A stretch of 64,000 nucleotides of DNA from Helianthus annuus (taxonomy: Eukaryota > Streptophyta > Magnoliopsida > Asterales > Asteraceae). Below, piece after piece: positions 10,148 to 21,351 of this stretch. Where the stretch lies: the NCBI RefSeq assembly GCF_002127325.2, contig NC_035435.2, positions 131,976,904-132,040,903 of the forward strand. The letters are read 5' to 3'. Made by a program: the position numbers and the translations under genes. Every line of letters starts with the position of its first letter. Position 1 is the first letter of the stretch. A model generated the notes under the pieces. That model searched no databases. It worked only from the letters and a program-made list of their open reading frames with translations, and was not told the origin of the DNA.

Positions 10148-11511
10148 AACAAGTTCGGTTTCAAGAAGCGTCTGGGTTAAACAAAACAGAGACGAAGCGA
10201 TTTGCTACCCATACTAGCTACCATGTTGCTATTATCCTGGCGTCGCCCACGCCATTCCTAAATGCCCTTCCACGAGCATCGTTCCCAGTGTTTGTTGTTT
10301 TCGTTACGAGAATTTCCAGTACTGTCGCCGTTCCCTTGGTTGTGTGTCGTCTTGACTTAACAACGGCCAATCCATGTCGTAGGCACCTTCGTTTTCATAC
10401 TGCAAGCTACGATTACGTGTGCCTCAATGTCGTCGTGATTGTTGCCCTTAATGTCGTCGCTTGTAATGGGGTCCTATGACATTTCACCAACAGGGTACAT
10501 CTTTCACGTTCCGTGTTACGTACCAAGGCACTACTCACTGCGTGGGAAGTTACACATTCCACTCTATCGTCATTTGTCATCGCTTATGTCCCGATTGATT
10601 CGTAGGAGTTGACTCCCATTAGTCGCTGGCTAGGGTTAAGGATTCGGTTGAAGTCAATTTGCTGGTGTTCATTGCTGGTAACCATAGCCATTCTAATACT
10701 GAGGTCAGTGAGATACCACGCTTATCCTCTTGTCCATTGTTCTTGCAGGTCGACTGGGGTAATACACGGTATGTTGCTAGAGTGTTACAGAAGTGATCGC
10801 ACTTCGGGATCTAAGGCGCCAATATACTGAGTTCCAACCAAAGAAGAGGAGTGAGAAGGGTATCGACCAAACATTCGACGCTGCGACATCCAACTCAGGG
10901 ATGTCCGTACAAGCACCTTACATTCTATCTAGTTTGCTAGGCGTTCAGATGGGTGTTCAGGTAATGCTCGATAGCGTCGAGATTCGAAAGGTTTTAGAGA
11001 GAAGTGAAAAGGTCATGTTTGAGTAGGAGACAATCACTGCTATGGCTCCTATAGACTGTTGCGTTTCACATCAACCAAATAACGGAACGGAACCCCTTTT
11101 TCACTTGTTAAGTCTCACTGAGACTCACATGCACCCCACATTATTATTATGTGTGCACCCACAATAATATTGTGATTTGCACGCTCATCTCAGCTCCTCT
11201 TAACTCATGTCAAATGGTTCCTCAAACTCAAGTAGTAAGCAAGGAACATCACAAATTACGAGTCATGAATGTCTAAGGAAACACCACACTACCAATAACA
11301 TATCACGTGCAAGTAACGAATTCATACTGTTGTGCTAAACGTGCAATCACATGCAGTATCATATGTAAACGTTCACTAGTTATGCAGTACAATGGGTAAA
11401 CGAGAGACGAACCTTGCTATCTGGAGCTGAGTGTCATGGTCGATTTCGGTACTATTCGGTTATAGTCTGGTTTTATAAAAACGTTTTAAAACCAAGTTCA
11501 CTATAACCAGT

Positions 11512-11524
11512 GGCTCTGATACCA
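11512..11524 (-). other. Primer-binding site of the nested gypsy element
   Basis: Plus-strand GGCTCTGATACCA is the exact complement of TGGTATCAGAGCC. It lies three bases from the LTR edge and shows that the element runs on the minus strand. Confidence 0.92.
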
Positions 11525-11527
11525 AAC

Positions 11528-14454
11528 TGTCACACCCCCAAATTACCACCTAGGGAAAGTCCCTGTTAGGCGTGTGATGTACCAACAACGAGCCACTAAT
11601 TACATTGAACCAATACAAGTTTATAAATCAAATCCTCGAATATTAATGAAAATCACCATCAACGCGTTTAAACAAAAACCAACATGTTCAGCGGAAGCAA
11701 ATAGTAAACCAATGTTAAACTGTTTCAAAAACCAATGTATACTATCAATAATCAATCACATGAAACCTTCAAGTCGACCCATGACCACTCCATCTACTCC
11801 AGACAGCAAGTTCCCAAATCCAAGATACCTAATGACCTGCGAGCATGCAACAAGTGTATCAGACAACGCTGGTGAGTTCAAAGTTTTGTTAACATGCTTA
11901 GTTACCAGATGTGTGTTTAAGACAATTCAACGTTTTGTTTTGATGTTGTTATTACTCGATTACCGTATGTGGCGACTAGATGTGAATGCCCAACCCCAAT
12001 GCCTCCATTTAGGCATTGGTCATGAGGTCAAGGTATCAACAACCTTGAATAGATGTAAGGGGTCTTATATGTACACGATGAGAATGCCCAACCCCAATGC
12101 CTCTAACTAGGCATTGGTCATGAAGTCCAGGTAATTAGTTCACGCCCGTCCTTTCAGCCCGGTGTGAGGGTGCCAAACCTAATAGCGCTATCAACTAAAT
12201 ACCTCGTTGCTTCTTCAGCAACACGGTAGATGTACGGGGTCTTACATGATTTATACTGTGTTCAATAACCAACATCCCAATTAAACAGTTTACCCAGTAT
12301 TCCCTTCAGAAACGTTTACCAGATGTCCCAAACCACCGGGACGCATGCTTAGAAAAGTGCAGTGAACTCACCTTTGTTTTGCTCGGTAGAATTAATTACC
12401 CGTTTAACAAAGTGATCAACCAAGCCCTATGATAGTTACACACGACAATCAGTTTGCATACAATCACAGCACGTAATATTCCACGTTCAATCCTCAAACA
12501 GTGTACACGTATACAAATATTGACATTCTAAATATGTTATATAATAACTCATTGACCATGTACAGTCCATAAAACATGAAGCCCAGTTAATCGTGTGGTT
12601 CGTTTACAAGCATGTGGCCCAACGGCTCGCGCCCACTTATTGCGGTTATACTAAATTACCAAATCTATTTATAACATTGTTCAAATGTCAATTCTAATTT
12701 ACAAATTAAACTAGTAACAGCCCACAACATGATTAATCACATAGCCCAACAACACAACAGTTGCATGTGCAACCCATTCTAGTCGAGTAACCACCATTGT
12801 ACAATATGCCCATTTACCTACCCATATCTATTTCCAATTACCCACTAATGTCGGCCACCTCATTACACAATTCTCAACAATGGGCATTACAAGAAACACG
12901 TCAATTATAAGGAACACACCATGATTGCACATGTCAACAGGCGTCCATTCCTAACAGTAATAGACAAGCATATTAGGGCCTTTAACATCTACCACTTCAT
13001 ATATATTAATACTTAATTTAGTATGTACAGTAACTTGACCAAGATTTGGACACGCCCAATGGTGTTGGTGAGTTAGATAAGGTGTAGAATAGTAGGAGGT
13101 CATGGGTTCAATCCCCATAATCTGCAAGTTTAGCCATTCAAAAAAAAAATATACTAAGTTATATAATTAAATGCCCAAGCAACTTTGTTCAACAATAACA
13201 ATAATAGCATTGATTCAATAGTTAGGTGCACATGATCTGACATCCATATCAGTTTCACATGAATATATTTCAAGTCAACACCATGAATTAATTTTCATGT
13301 CAGACTAATCTTTTACCCATGCCATTCTAAGCTTACATAGATTACCATGCAACCTTACTTCAATTGCACCCACATGCAAGGCCTTCATATCTCCTAGGTT
13401 ACTGACAACATTTATGGACTTCCACTTTGTTTGATAATCACATGAACCGCCATTTTTTTTCATTCAAGTTATCATGCCTTATCAATCATTTAACATTAAT
13501 TCTATTGGACCTCTAAACATCAAGATTTATTGTGAATCACATATTATACATCACCAAATTAGTAATCAAGAAACTAACAATCCCTATTCTAGTCAACCCA
13601 ATGATTCCTTATCTCCTAGATGATCCACCCCCCTTCCCCCACGTTACCAGCCGCGAACAACAACATCATGATATCGACATCCAATTTCACATAGCATACT
13701 CATCATTAAAACACATCGTTTGCACTTTACATTAGAAACCATACAACTGTAATAATCAATATCACATATTATAACCACATAGTTAATCATCATACCTAAT
13801 TCAATAATACATATAACATTATCATGCAGGTATAAATAACAATAGACAAGAACTACTAACCAAGACTCTAATCGAATGAGATGCTAACTCGAATGAGGGG
13901 GGGTTCTGCCACTGCGATCGCGCAACTCAGGAGGAGCCTAGGGTTTTTGGTAGATTGATATTAACATATTACGCTACCTAAGGTGTGTATATGCACTGAT
14001 GTATTGGCCGGCCCCAATCTACTAATCTACTTGGGCTTTACCAAGCCCAATCATGAATATGATGCATACATAAGTTCGGGTCTCTAATTGGTGCCCAATA
14101 TAATTTATAGAGTCATAATAACTTGGAACAAGGGCTGCCGAGCCCACGTGGGCTTTACCCGGCCCAAGCATGACTTCGGTGCAATTATGCTTGGTTTGGG
14201 CTTCGGCTCGTGTAACTTGGCCTAGAGTAACTTGTGTGTGTGCGTGGGCCGAAGGGGAGTGTAACAAGTGCGGCCCAAATGTAATCTAAGGCCCAACATA
14301 CAAACAATAATTCTCGTTTACGTTAAGGTTTAACAATTAACAAATAGCAAGCGTTCACCGTAACGTGTGATAAAAACGTAGTGTAACAGGAATAATACCA
14401 GATTAAAAGTTACGAGGTTAGACAACGCTAAACTTGAAAGTTCGGGTTGTCACA
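11528..14454 (-). repeat. Gypsy LTR (5' LTR of the minus-strand element)
   Basis: Nearly identical to 4430-7355, including hairpins (11996-12019, 12094-12117), the SINE-like insert (about 13041-13150) and the GGCCCA cluster near 14010-14300. It ends at TGTCACA immediately before the AAGGT target duplication. Confidence 0.92.
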
Positions 14455-14459
14455 AAGGT

Positions 14460-15120
14460 GTACGGTGAAAGTTCGAGGGCAAGAAATAAGGAAATCGTGT
14501 ATTCCAAGAAAGCAAAGAAGGCGCTTTTAATTTACATCGAAGGTGAAAAGGATAATCCGCGTGAATCAAAAGAAACGCTCCGGGAACGAGCGTTAATTCT
14601 TTCACAACTCGAGGAAGACGTTATCGAAAGGAACATGATTATGGAAAGTTGTGTAGAACTGGGAGATCTCATAACTTTGCACGAAGAATTAAAGAATCAC
14701 CAAAGGTTTTTCGATGCTCCATTCGAAGAGATCTTGATTTGGTTTATTACGGATTTTCTTGGAATCGTATGTGAAAAGGCAATGCCACCCGAGTTGATTG
14801 ATGGCCGAGATCTTAGTCTCATCTTATTACATCGAATTGTAAAGCATAACGGAAGATTCAAGGAAGTAATGGAAAAGAACTTATGGGATGTGATCGCGGC
14901 CAAATATGGTTATGAACCGGATGATGCATATGAAGTCAAGGTTGCCTACATCTACTACTTGGAACTAGTTGAATGGTACTTCGACTACATGAGGAAAGAG
15001 CGTGGGAAAAAGGCAAACGTCATGGCTGGAAACTCAAGCAACAACGGCGGTTGGCTCGAAGAATCAAGTGACGATGAAGTGGTGGTCAAGATAGAGGTCA
15101 CCAACAACCGCAAGGAGTAA
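14460..15120 (+). pseudogene. CCHC/protease-like/ARID protein, 3' part
   Basis: Continuation of the gene at 3417-4429 after the nested gypsy element. It is in the phase the frame had before the insertion and is open to TAA at 15118. A charged, helical region (14460-14690) precedes an ARID/BRIGHT domain (about 14695-14995). The domain shows an F-x-x-I-x-x-W-F helix, P-P-E-L-I-D-G-R-D-L-S-L, the H-R-I-V-K-H-N-G-R-F turn, W-D-V-I-A-A-K-Y-G-Y and a final Y-x-x-Y-L-E-L-V-E-W-Y helix. These match the conserved ARID spacing, though the usual Gly-Gly turn is N-G. An acidic tail follows. ARID domains bind DNA, often AT-rich, in chromatin proteins. The stop lies 41 bases before the 3' LTR. Separated from its start by 10 kb, it is probably not expressed as a whole. 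Confidence 0.85.
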
Positions 15121-15161
15121 TCAAGGCTGGAGACTCGGATGTTCTTGCTTAGGGCGGTGAA

Positions 15162-15721
15162 TGAAGATTAATGATAATCAAGTCCATCCGAGATTCGGTT
15201 TCGGGCCGGTAGCTTTATTATTTGTTTTAGTTTCGTTAATGGGTCAAACAGTTTATTGTTTTATGTTTATGTCTAGTATTTGGGCCGGAGGCCATGTCTA
15301 GTGGGTCGAACGAATTAGTGAGTCCGTTAGGTTTATGTAATGTTGGAAAACAAGCAGATTGGGCCGAAGATAACGAACCAGTACGTCTTGTATAACTGCA
15401 CGAGCGGTTATGAGGGAAACGTCACCTCTCTTTGTCAAACGTTGTGACTCTTCAAGACGTACCTGTTGCTGCATATAAATTCGGTTCCAAATCCCTTGTT
15501 CCTGTACGTTATTCTACATTAGCAAGATTGTATTTATAAGAAGTCAAGTTCGATCAGTTTGTTTGTTCGGTTAGTTTACTATCGATTCGCAGATTGTTTG
15601 GTTAGTTTGTTCATAATGAAGTATTGTGATTATTGTGGTTTGTTTGAGAATGATTGTGTATGCGGTCACAACTCGATCCGTTCCGACTGGTCCTGGGTTT
15701 CCGATGACGATGATACCAACA
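15162..15721 (+). repeat. 3' LTR of the ARID-carrying element
   Basis: 560 bp, five transitions from the 5' LTR. TATA box at 15474-15480; the ATG at 15616 equals that at 3417. Here codon 27 is TGG, so the frame stays open through the LTR and 60 bases into flanking DNA before stopping. That short frame is a copy of the gene's first codons, not a separate gene. Confidence 0.93.
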
Positions 15722-15726
15722 GGAAC
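15722..15726. repeat. Target site duplication GGAAC, right
   Basis: Exact copy of 2958-2962, directly after the CA of the 3' LTR. Confidence 0.93.
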
Positions 15727-16503
15727 CCTTCCTCTCGTTTACCCACCTGCAGATTCTACAAGTCGTCCTTCATTCGTTCATTAGTTTAACTGGTCTAATT
15801 TGATCGGTCTCCTGCAAATTCTACGACGATTACACCGTGCACCATTGGAACCCCACCGGAAAACTTTGAACCTTCGGCAACGCCTCATCGTCGTTCATTC
15901 GTTTCAACTAGTTGGTAATTCTTGTGCAATTGTTTTAAGTTCTGCATAACAATCTTAAGTGTTGTGGTTTCATAATATCATAGTCGAATTAGTCGTTGAT
16001 GTTCATCGATTTGGGTTCTAAATACTCATATGATTTGAGATTAAACTGAGCATTGGTTACAAATATATTTTAAACTCTCGGTTAAACATCTAGTTTCTAT
16101 GAAAATTGCATTTGCATAAAGAAAGAAGTTTACTAATCCTATTCTACCATCTAGTTTCTATAAAAATTGTAGCTGTAGCTGCATGCCTTCTGTATTCAAA
16201 AGAAAGAAATACATAAACCCTTTCCTATCATCTAGTTTTTATGAAAATAGTTTCTTTTAGAGAAAAAAAAAGTGACTAATGTTGGTAAAATGTTAAACGA
16301 AATTTGCAGCCAAGAACTTGCGAACTTGCATTTTTGTTTATTTAATAATCGCTATAAATCTATAAATTTAGTTTATTAATATGACCCGGTCATAAACTAA
16401 AGTATATGTTTAATTTTCAAGGTTCTTAAACAAGGGAAAATACTACCCAATTCCTTTATATATAAAACTTATAAATTTTATTTATTTATTTATTTTTATC
16501 TTC

Positions 16504-16579
<76 letters not shown>

Positions 16580-17459
16580 TACACCAATTAGATTTTCTTC
16601 TCTGTTGTTGTCTTGTGTTAAGTGAGATAGATAAATACCTAAAGTTTATTTATTTAAAATTCAATCTATCCATTCCTTCTGAAATGACTAAACGCTTAAC
16701 GATTTTCAAGTAGTGTGTATATAAATTCTTTACGAGTTAGTCTTATAAATTCCCAACACCAAATTAATACCAAATTAAACAACATTAGAAAGTCTCAAAT
16801 CAAGAACCTGGATCACTAGACCCATTTTATCGTTCCGTTTATTTATAACATTTGTTATATCTATTTTGGGTGATTTGGTCAATTGCTTTACCTTGTGTAC
16901 TCATGCGGTAATTCTCGTGGATCGTTTCTTCACAACCCGTGAGTAATCTCTTCCATTTCCACCCTTTTAACTTTTCAAATTTTGTGGTGTATCATATTAT
17001 ACTTTTTGATTTACTTAACATGCTATGATCAAGTGTTGTTATGTGAACGTCTCATGTGTATTCTATTATTCTATATGCTATCTGATGTCAAGTTTATTGC
17101 ATGCTATTGTGTCTTGTGGTTCCACGGCTGACTAGGTTCCCCACGGCCATGGGTTGTAGCCTAGTATCACCAACAATATTAGACTCGCTCTTTGGGGCTT
17201 GAGACTGGTGCACGCTATTGTCATGAGTCTTATATTTAGTTGTTTTGTGTGGTTAATTGATTGTGTATTCTTGTTTGGGCCTTAGGAAATTAAATGGAAA
17301 TCTTATGATATGTTTGTTTTTGAACAATGTATGGAAAATTTTGATTATTATATGATATATGACAATTTAAATGGACATATTTTAAATATCGTAACAATGA
17401 TTAGTGCCAAGAGCTATGGGCACTCATCATGCCTCGTACCATTCCGCTGCAGGTCAAGG
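15727..17459. other. Intergenic DNA with short repeats
   Basis: No gene seen. Contains imperfect tandem copies of 'catctagtttctatgaaaatt' (about 16087-16250) and a long (AT)n tract (about 16508-16576). The part from about 16,840 to 17,459 has the look of decayed LTR sequence, but I could not find its ends. Confidence 0.45.
16508..16576. repeat. (AT)n microsatellite
   Basis: Almost perfect alternating AT over roughly 68 bases. Confidence 0.95.
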
Positions 17460-18465
17460 TGTGACACGATAATTAACAAATTCAAATTTCATTCATACTA
17501 AAAGGGAAACATACATCGTTTTGGAAAGGAAGATACAACATAGAGAATAACGTAACAACATGAAACAAAACATAAATTCAAGTTTAGGCGTGTTTCTAGT
17601 CCACCATAAATAATGTTCTTCGTTCGTCATCAACTAGTTTCCTGCAACATGTATTAAAATAAAATCAAGAAAAGTTGGCGAGTATACAAGTTTGAATACA
17701 TAGCATAATAGTGTCTAGAAAGTCGTCTCATATCCAACATGGCAATTTGTATATATCGTTATTTAACATACTAGTATGTGTTAACTATAGGTCAAACCAA
17801 AGTATACCGCAATCGTGCGTATCCTTGTCGCTGAAACGACAAGGCCGTAAAATAGTTTACTTAACAATACCACAAGAATACAGGCGGTGAGTTAATCCTA
17901 GAGCGCTATAGTTGTCAAGGTAGGTTTGTAAAGTTAATGAGCATATAGAACACAAGTTTAAGCATGACATGTAGTAATGAGAATGTAACAAGTATAATAT
18001 TTATAACCAATAGAGTATTTGCATAAATATGTTTAATCGTGAGTGAGTATTGGATTTGTATATATTTGTGTACATGTCACACCCAAAGTGTGTAAAACAA
18101 TAAATGTTATCGAGGATAGTCACGGTTTGTGTAGTAAGTCCACGAACTTGAGTTAATGCATTTGAGAGTTGAGTGAGACCGCTGAGTTATCCTACAAGGA
18201 TGAATGAGGCGTATGAGCTCGACGGAGTTTGGATTTGGAATGCAAAATGCAAGATGATTATTTAGTAGCAAAAATACATAAAACTTATCTTGACGAAATA
18301 CCCAAATTTGGACACCATGGTATAGTGTTCTTCATAGGCTTAAGTTGGCTTATTGGAAGTCCAAATTATGAGGAGTTTACATCAAGTTATTTTAACTATA
18401 TTCCTCTTGACATCAAAACCATGGATTGGTTAGCGTCTTAGGTTCCGTTAAATTTATAGATAAGT

Positions 18466-18495
18466 ATACATATACATACATATATATATATATAT
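18466..18495. repeat. (TA)n tract left of MITE A
   Basis: TA-rich microsatellite at the left edge of a chain of three inverted-repeat elements. Similar tracts lie at 18996-19019, 19490-19509 and 19817-19857. Confidence 0.85.
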
Positions 18496-18976
18496 AGAAA
18501 AAGTGTAACGTACAATAGAGCTTATCGTACGATACATACACGATCATCCCAGCCGTACGATCCGGTGCGAATTCAATCTTCGCATGTTATAAAAAGGCAA
18601 ATGAAATCGCATGGCTTGAAAATGTAATGAAATCGCATGTGAAAAAATGGCTAGCATGGGGTAATGTGAAAAATGGCATGGGGTGTGTAGATGCACAAAA
18701 TCGCATGTGGAAGATTAAATATCGCATGTGAAAAAATGGCTAGCATGGGGTAATGTGAAAAATGGCATGGGGTGTGTAGATGGATAAAATCGCATGTAGA
18801 AGATTGAATATCGCATGTGAAAACATGGCTAGCATGGTAATGTGAAAAATGGCATGGGGTGTGTAGATGGACAAAATCGCATGTGGAAGATTGAATTCGC
18901 ACCGGATGGTACGGCTGGGATGATCGCGTACGTATCGTACGATATGCCCTATTGTACGTTAACTGACCTCTCTTCT
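18496..18976. mobile_element. Inverted-repeat element A with internal tandem repeat
   Basis: Terminal inverted repeats of about 80-90 bp: left arm 18500-18585, right arm about 18879-18966, both containing the phrases AACGTACAATAG, ATCGTACGATAC and GATCATCCCAGCCGTAC or their complements. The centre (about 18635-18896) is three imperfect 89-bp tandem copies beginning GCATGTGAAAA. No transposase. The foldback can form a long hairpin. Flanked by (TA)n on the left and (CT)n(AT)n on the right. Confidence 0.85.
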
Positions 18977-18977
18977 G

Positions 18978-19018
<41 letters not shown>

Positions 19019-19019
<1 letters not shown>

Positions 19020-19490
19020 GGAGAAGGATCCGTTAGGAACCACCCTTTATTGCGAGAACCAATGTGAAAGCACCCAAAAACACCTAAAAATAGCTAAAAA
19101 CACAAAAAAAAAATATTTTTTTATAAAAAATTGATACTTTTAGTAGCCAATTTTTTTTTTTTTTTTTTGCTACTAAAAGTAGCGATTTTAATGTAAAAAA
19201 TATTAAAAATAAATTTTGTGTGTTTTTTTATTTTTTAGGTTTTTTGTGGGTTTAGTTTTTAGCATTTTAGCTTGGAGGGGGGGGGGAGGGGGTTTAGGTT
19301 ATTTTTGGGGTGGGGGAGGGGGGTTAGGTTTTTTTTAGGTTTTTTGGGGAGGTTTAGTTTTTAGCATTTATATTGGGGGGGTGGGGGTGGGGGGTGGGGT
19401 TTAGGTTTTTTTAGCTATTTTAGGTTGTGTTCACATTGGTTCTTTGCGGTTTTCTCGCAATAAAGGTGGTTCTCACATGAACCTTACCCT
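19019..19490. mobile_element. Inverted-repeat element B (MITE)
   Basis: Ends are inverted copies: left 19020-19100 (AGGAACCACCCTTTATTGCG...), right about 19410-19490 (complementary, with CGCAATAAAGGTGGTTCTC). The centre is T/G-rich with several homopurine G-runs. No coding. Bounded by (TA)n on both sides. Its end sequence is related to the four-arm element at 45078-45769. Confidence 0.8.
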
Positions 19491-19507
19491 ATATATATAT
19501 ATATATA

Positions 19508-19509
<2 letters not shown>

Positions 19510-19549
<40 letters not shown>

Positions 19550-19791
19550 TTAACGTACAAAACTGCTTAACGTACATTACGTACACAACGAAATTACGAC
19601 ATGCGTGATTAAATTTACAACGTGCGTGATTATATTTTGAACAATTTTGCCATGCGTGATTATGCACACTTATGCGTGATTATGTACAAAGCGTGATTAG
19701 GGTTTTAACTTCATAACTTGCGTGATTTTCAAATGAACTAGCGTAATTTTGTCGCGTACGTTATGTACGTTAAGCCGTTTTGTACATTATA

Positions 19792-19816
<25 letters not shown>
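19510..19816. mobile_element. Inverted-repeat element C (MITE)
   Basis: The outermost parts are a (GA)n run on the left (19512-19545) and a (CT)n run on the right (19791-19816). Inside these, inverted repeats 19549-19592 and 19742-19792 share ACGTACAAAAC and TTAACGTACAT. The middle repeats 'atgcgtgatta'. Its ends resemble element A, so A and C probably belong to one family. Confidence 0.8.
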
Positions 19817-19859
<43 letters not shown>

Positions 19860-21351
19860 TGTTAGTAGTCCAAATGTTAGGTTAGTCAAGTATGGTCATG
19901 CATGGAGGTAGGATGATAAACATCCATTTAATAACCTCATTATATATTTCACCAAAGTACAAAATCATCAACTATGTTGATGATTTCAGTTGGTCACAAA
20001 TATAGACTAAAATAAAAATACAATAACAACAAAATCTTAAAACAACCAAGTGAGCAAGCTAGATGCGTGCATCCCAAACATAGAAAGTGTTTGGTGACGT
20101 GATGTAGCCTTCTCCCTTTGTTGGAAATTGTTTAAGATTTAGTGGTATGAAGATAGGGTAACAAATCATACAAGTGAAGTAGTGGAACATAGTTTGGAAA
20201 GCCAAGGCTTCCATGGTTCACACATTTATCAAATCACCAGTCTCACCATGTTGAAGGTGGTGAGTTTGGATAATCTCAACACTTGTAGGTTGCTTGGAAC
20301 CTTGTTAAAACAGAAAGTTTAGGAGGTTCTTGGACCTCTAAACTCGTGGGAATCAACCCTATTCAAGTCCTATAACTTTAGGGTTGGTTAGGAGCAAGAT
20401 AAGTGCAAGATTCTTTCAAGAAAGTTAAGTTTATGAAAAGTTTGTAACGTATAACTTTAAAACAGAAAGTTTGGACCTCAAAATGGTGATGTTCCAACTT
20501 AGTTTAGCATAGTAAACTTGTGAAAATATTCCTAGAGGTTTCCCAAGCTTTCAAGAAGAAGAAAGAGGTTTCCCAAGCTTTCAAGAAGAAGAAAAGATGA
20601 AGAAACATGAAGAAAAGTGAGATGGAAGCTCACTTTTGAACCTATGTAGAATTGCCCAAACTTGTGATTTCAGCTAATGTGAGAGTGGTTTGAGAGTGGT
20701 TGAGGGTTTGGAAAAGTGAAATGGAGGGGTAGGAGGCTTGACTATATAGCTGTGAAGCAGGGTTTGAGTTTTAATTGAGTTAGAAGGTGATTTTAATTGA
20801 GTTAGAAGGTGATTGGGGAAGAAAAGAGGTGGAAAAAAGGTAACCAACCTGCAACCAAGAAACAACAATATGTGGATTGACTCCCCTCGCCACCCGCGAT
20901 AGGAAAAGGGTTAGTTCCCCACCCCCCACGAGGGACTCTTTCTCCTGACCAAGTTTGGTTTTTAGCATTTTAGCCCCTGAACTTCTACGTTTTTAACATT
21001 TTATGTTCAAAGTTTATGTTTTAACATGTTTTCGAGTATGGAACGTGTTTGTAAGTATCGTGCAAGTACCGGGCAACGTATAAATGATGGTTCAAGCGTA
21101 TGATAAGTCTAGGTTGTATGTAAATGTGTAGCTAAAGATTGTTTGCGTATAAATATGAGTATAACAAGTATAAGTATAAAAATGAATTTCCATTATGATC
21201 GAAGTCTTGGATTACAAGTTTAGAAATGACATACGAATACATTACAAGTACAAGTTTCCATAAATAGAAATGTGAGTACAAGTTTCTAAAGTATAGAAAT
21301 GCGAAGCGTTACAATCTCCCCTTCCTTAGGAAATTTCTTCCCGTAATTTAT

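Larger units (their letters stand above)
7356..11527 (-). mobile_element. Decayed internal region of the nested gypsy element
   Basis: From right to left on the minus strand: primer site (11512-11524), a 5' part with no clear Gag, then fragments of protease linker, reverse transcriptase, RNase H and integrase C-terminus in the order PR-RT-RH-INT expected of Ty3/gypsy. Frames are broken by stops and indels throughout. I could not identify the integrase core, which should fall between about 7,700 and 8,800. Confidence 0.8.
4430..14454 (-). mobile_element. Ty3/gypsy LTR retrotransposon, nested, decayed pol
   Basis: 10,025-bp element inserted in the ARID gene. Left LTR 4430-7355, right LTR 11528-14454 (about 2.93 kb each), with outer ends TGTCACACCCC...GGTTGTCACA. 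Orientation is minus: the complement of a tRNA-iMet primer site (11512-11524) lies beside the right LTR and a pyrimidine tract (polypurine on the minus strand) lies at 7356-7368. About twenty differences are visible by eye between the LTRs (under 1%), slightly less divergence than in the host element. The 4.2-kb interior holds recognisable but broken protease-linker, reverse transcriptase, RNase H and integrase C-terminal fragments on the minus strand, so it was probably mobilised when already defective. Confidence 0.93.
2963..15721 (+). mobile_element. LTR element carrying a CCHC/ARID gene, no polymerase
   Basis: Complete LTR retrotransposon-like structure: 560-bp LTRs (2963-3522 and 15162-15721) beginning TG and ending CA, a GGAAC target duplication and a primer-binding site at 3524-3536. 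By eye the LTRs differ at five positions, all transitions, so insertion is recent. Once the nested gypsy element (4430-14454) is discounted the internal region is about 1.6 kb. Apart from 41 bases before the 3' LTR it is filled by one reading frame with a CCHC knuckle, a protease-like region and an ARID domain. There is no reverse transcriptase, RNase H or integrase, so it must have moved with enzymes supplied in trans. This resembles the TR-GAG class of non-autonomous elements, but with a chromatin-type domain. The purine stretch before the 3' LTR is weak. Confidence 0.88.
17460..21313 (-). repeat. Probable gypsy 3' LTR, minus strand, with nested MITEs
   Basis: The right edge (21311-21313, ACA on plus) is well placed: a minus-strand purine tract (complement of 21314-21330) and the pol C-terminus (21352-21570) lie directly beside it, as expected for a 3' LTR. 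On the minus strand there is a TATA-like ATATAG (complement near 20742) and a pyrimidine-rich leader. The left edge is uncertain. A TGTGACAC at 17460 would give about 3.85 kb including about 1.4 kb of later inverted-repeat insertions; TGTCACACCC at 18076 is the alternative. Short internal direct repeats occur at 20535-20594 and 20769-20813. The partner LTR is not in the window. Confidence 0.5.

Noticed and set aside
11574..12110. 178-codon open frame
   Set aside because: Lies wholly in the gypsy LTR and repeats the frame at 4476-5012; it spans the two hairpins and has no protein signature.
14434..14459. Start of the ARID frame at 14434
   Set aside because: The first codons are the end of the gypsy LTR, with a TTG rather than ATG start. 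The true start is 3417 in the 5' LTR.
2963..15721. Segmental duplication instead of LTRs
   Set aside because: TG...CA ends, equal length, primer site at the inner edge and a perfect 5-bp target duplication are better explained by retrotransposition.
16840..17459. Separate solo LTR
   Set aside because: The sequence has an LTR-like feel, but I found neither matching ends nor a target duplication.
18651..19043. Proteins in the repeated His/Cys-like frames of element A
   Set aside because: The repeated peptide is simply the translation of 89-bp tandem repeats in a MITE.
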